Positions 5,755 through 6,414 of a stretch of DNA of 6,414 nt are shown in pieces; positions within the stretch are counted from its first letter, which is position 1, and the number at the start of each line of letters is the position of its first letter. The stretch covers positions 1-6,414 of the forward strand of contig JAAXTT010000083.1 in NCBI GenBank assembly GCA_013336365.1, in the 5' to 3' direction. The notes under the pieces are model-generated. The model was not told the DNA's origin. It searched no databases and saw only the letters and a list, made by a program, of their open reading frames with translations. The stretch comes from Peptococcaceae bacterium (GTDB taxonomy: Bacteria; Bacillota; Desulfotomaculia; Desulfotomaculales; Desulfocucumaceae). The translations under genes and the position numbers were made by a program.

Positions 5755-6414
5755 CTAAACTATTCTTTCTGGATGGGTGTATACATTGAATTTTTCCCCA
5801 CGGGCGAATCCCACCACGGTAACTCCCAACTCGTTGGCCAATCGGAGGGCAAGATTGGTTGGTGCTGACCTGGAGATTATTATGGGAATTCCTATTTTGG
5901 CAATTTTAATTAATATCTCTGAGGATATTCTGCCTGTCAGGGTTATTGCCTTACTGGAAAGATCAATTTTTTTCAGCAGACAATGGCCGATAATTTTGTC
6001 CACTGCATTGTGGCGACCAATATCCTCGAAAAAAACAAGCAGAGACTTATTATCGCAAAGAGCGGCTCCATGAGCACCTCCTGTAGATTTAAAGAGAACT
6101 GACCGTTCCTCCATGGCACAAATGTGTTCTATGATTTTTGATGGGGATAAAGTAAAGCTATCATCCTTCAAGGGTATTGTGCTCTCAGCATCATTAACAA
6201 AATAAAATGAGGGCCGTCCTTTTCCGCAGCAGGTGGTTATATATCTCTTCAGGAAATTTTTTGCAGCAACAAGTGGTTTGTTGGTGTAAACCCAAATTAA
6301 GCCTTGCTGGGGTACTATTTTTATACGGGTTATATCTTGATAATCTTTTAGAATCCCATCGCTGAAAAGAAAGCCAAGGGTAAGCTCCTCAAGGTTTTCA
6401 GGGGTGCAGATCAG
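5755..6414 (-). CDS. fdhD: Formate dehydrogenase accessory sulfurtransferase FdhD (5' end outside window)
   Basis: Transfers sulfur, delivered by a cysteine desulfurase, to the bis-MGD cofactor of formate dehydrogenase, a step needed for enzyme activity. The minus-strand frame is open from the right edge to TAG at 5757-5755, giving 219 of an expected 260-280 residues, so the N-terminal 40-60 are missing. A TTG at 6171 could be mistaken for the start, but conserved FdhD sequence continues upstream: LICTPENLEELTLGFLFSDG at the edge and TTCCGKGRPSFYF around visible residues 60-72. Further motifs are STGGAHGAAL, EDIGRHNAVDK, GRISSEILIKIAKIGIP, SRSAPTNLALRLANELG and GFARGEKFNVYTHPERI at the C-terminus. 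The cysteine loop has adjacent cysteines (C62, C63 of the visible part; codons at 6231-6226) rather than the C-x2-C of E. coli FdhD. mobA follows 52 bases downstream on the same strand. Its presence implies a Mo- or W-dependent formate dehydrogenase in the cell. Confidence 0.95.
   Translation of the reverse strand: MICTPENLEELTLGFLFSDGILKDYQDITRIKIVPQQGLIWVYTNKPLVAAKNFLKRYITTCCGKGRPSFYFVNDAESTIPLKDDSFTLSPSKIIEHICAMEERSVLFKSTGGAHGAALCDNKSLLVFFEDIGRHNAVDKIIGHCLLKKIDLSSKAITLTGRISSEILIKIAKIGIPIIISRSAPTNLALRLANELGVTVVGFARGEKFNVYTHPERIV

Noticed and set aside
6169..6171. TTG as the start of a short 138-residue FdhD
   Set aside because: The same frame continues without a stop to the right edge and encodes conserved FdhD motifs there, so the gene is full and only cut by the window.

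Overview
The window looks like a piece of chromosome from an anaerobic, low-GC Gram-positive bacterium of the Clostridia type. The evidence is a moderate-to-low GC content by eye, strong purine-rich Shine-Dalgarno sites, use of TTG and GTG starts, and a gene set typical of acetogens, syntrophs and their relatives. No marker gene gives a genus, so the assignment is inference.

Layout. Positions 1-452 (+) hold the C-terminal part of a phenylacetate-CoA ligase-type adenylating enzyme that begins outside the window. It is followed after 12 bases by a small protein with two ACT domains (465-896). A near-perfect palindrome at 916-945 sits in the 136-base gap that follows. A second (+) group then runs from about 1033 to 5078: 5-formyltetrahydrofolate cyclo-ligase (TTG start at 1033), a NuoE-like [2Fe-2S] protein (ATG at 1663), a NuoF-like NADH/FMN flavoprotein with extra Fe-S domains (2166-4118), and a protein carrying the N-terminal Fe-S domains of a NuoG/FdhA-type subunit (4134-5078). 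Converging on this group from the (-) strand are mobA (5115-5702) and fdhD (5755 to beyond the right edge), which were probably transcribed together as fdhD-mobA.

How the genes work together. NuoE, NuoF and the NuoG/FdhA-like protein have the domain make-up of an NADH-linked electron-input module, as in NAD-dependent formate dehydrogenases and trimeric [FeFe]-hydrogenases. NADH would be oxidised (or NAD+ reduced) at the FMN of the NuoF subunit, with electrons moving through a chain of [2Fe-2S] and [4Fe-4S] clusters. fdhD (sulfur transfer to the molybdenum/tungsten cofactor) and mobA (guanylylation of that cofactor) are accessory genes for a formate dehydrogenase. The cyclo-ligase feeds 5-formyl-THF back into the folate one-carbon pool, which fits the same C1 theme.

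The most striking point is that the FdhA-like protein stops about 50 residues after the fourth cysteine of its molybdopterin-domain [4Fe-4S] cluster. It retains ligands for five Fe-S clusters but lacks essentially the whole catalytic domain, and no continuation is found in any (+) frame before mobA. It is either a naturally split subunit acting with a separately encoded catalytic protein, or the product of a deletion or rearrangement at the convergent junction. A second point is a seven-cysteine segment at the very N-terminus of the NuoF-like subunit, outside the standard NuoF domains. No RNA gene, insertion sequence or CRISPR array was seen, and there is no gene-free stretch longer than 300 bases.
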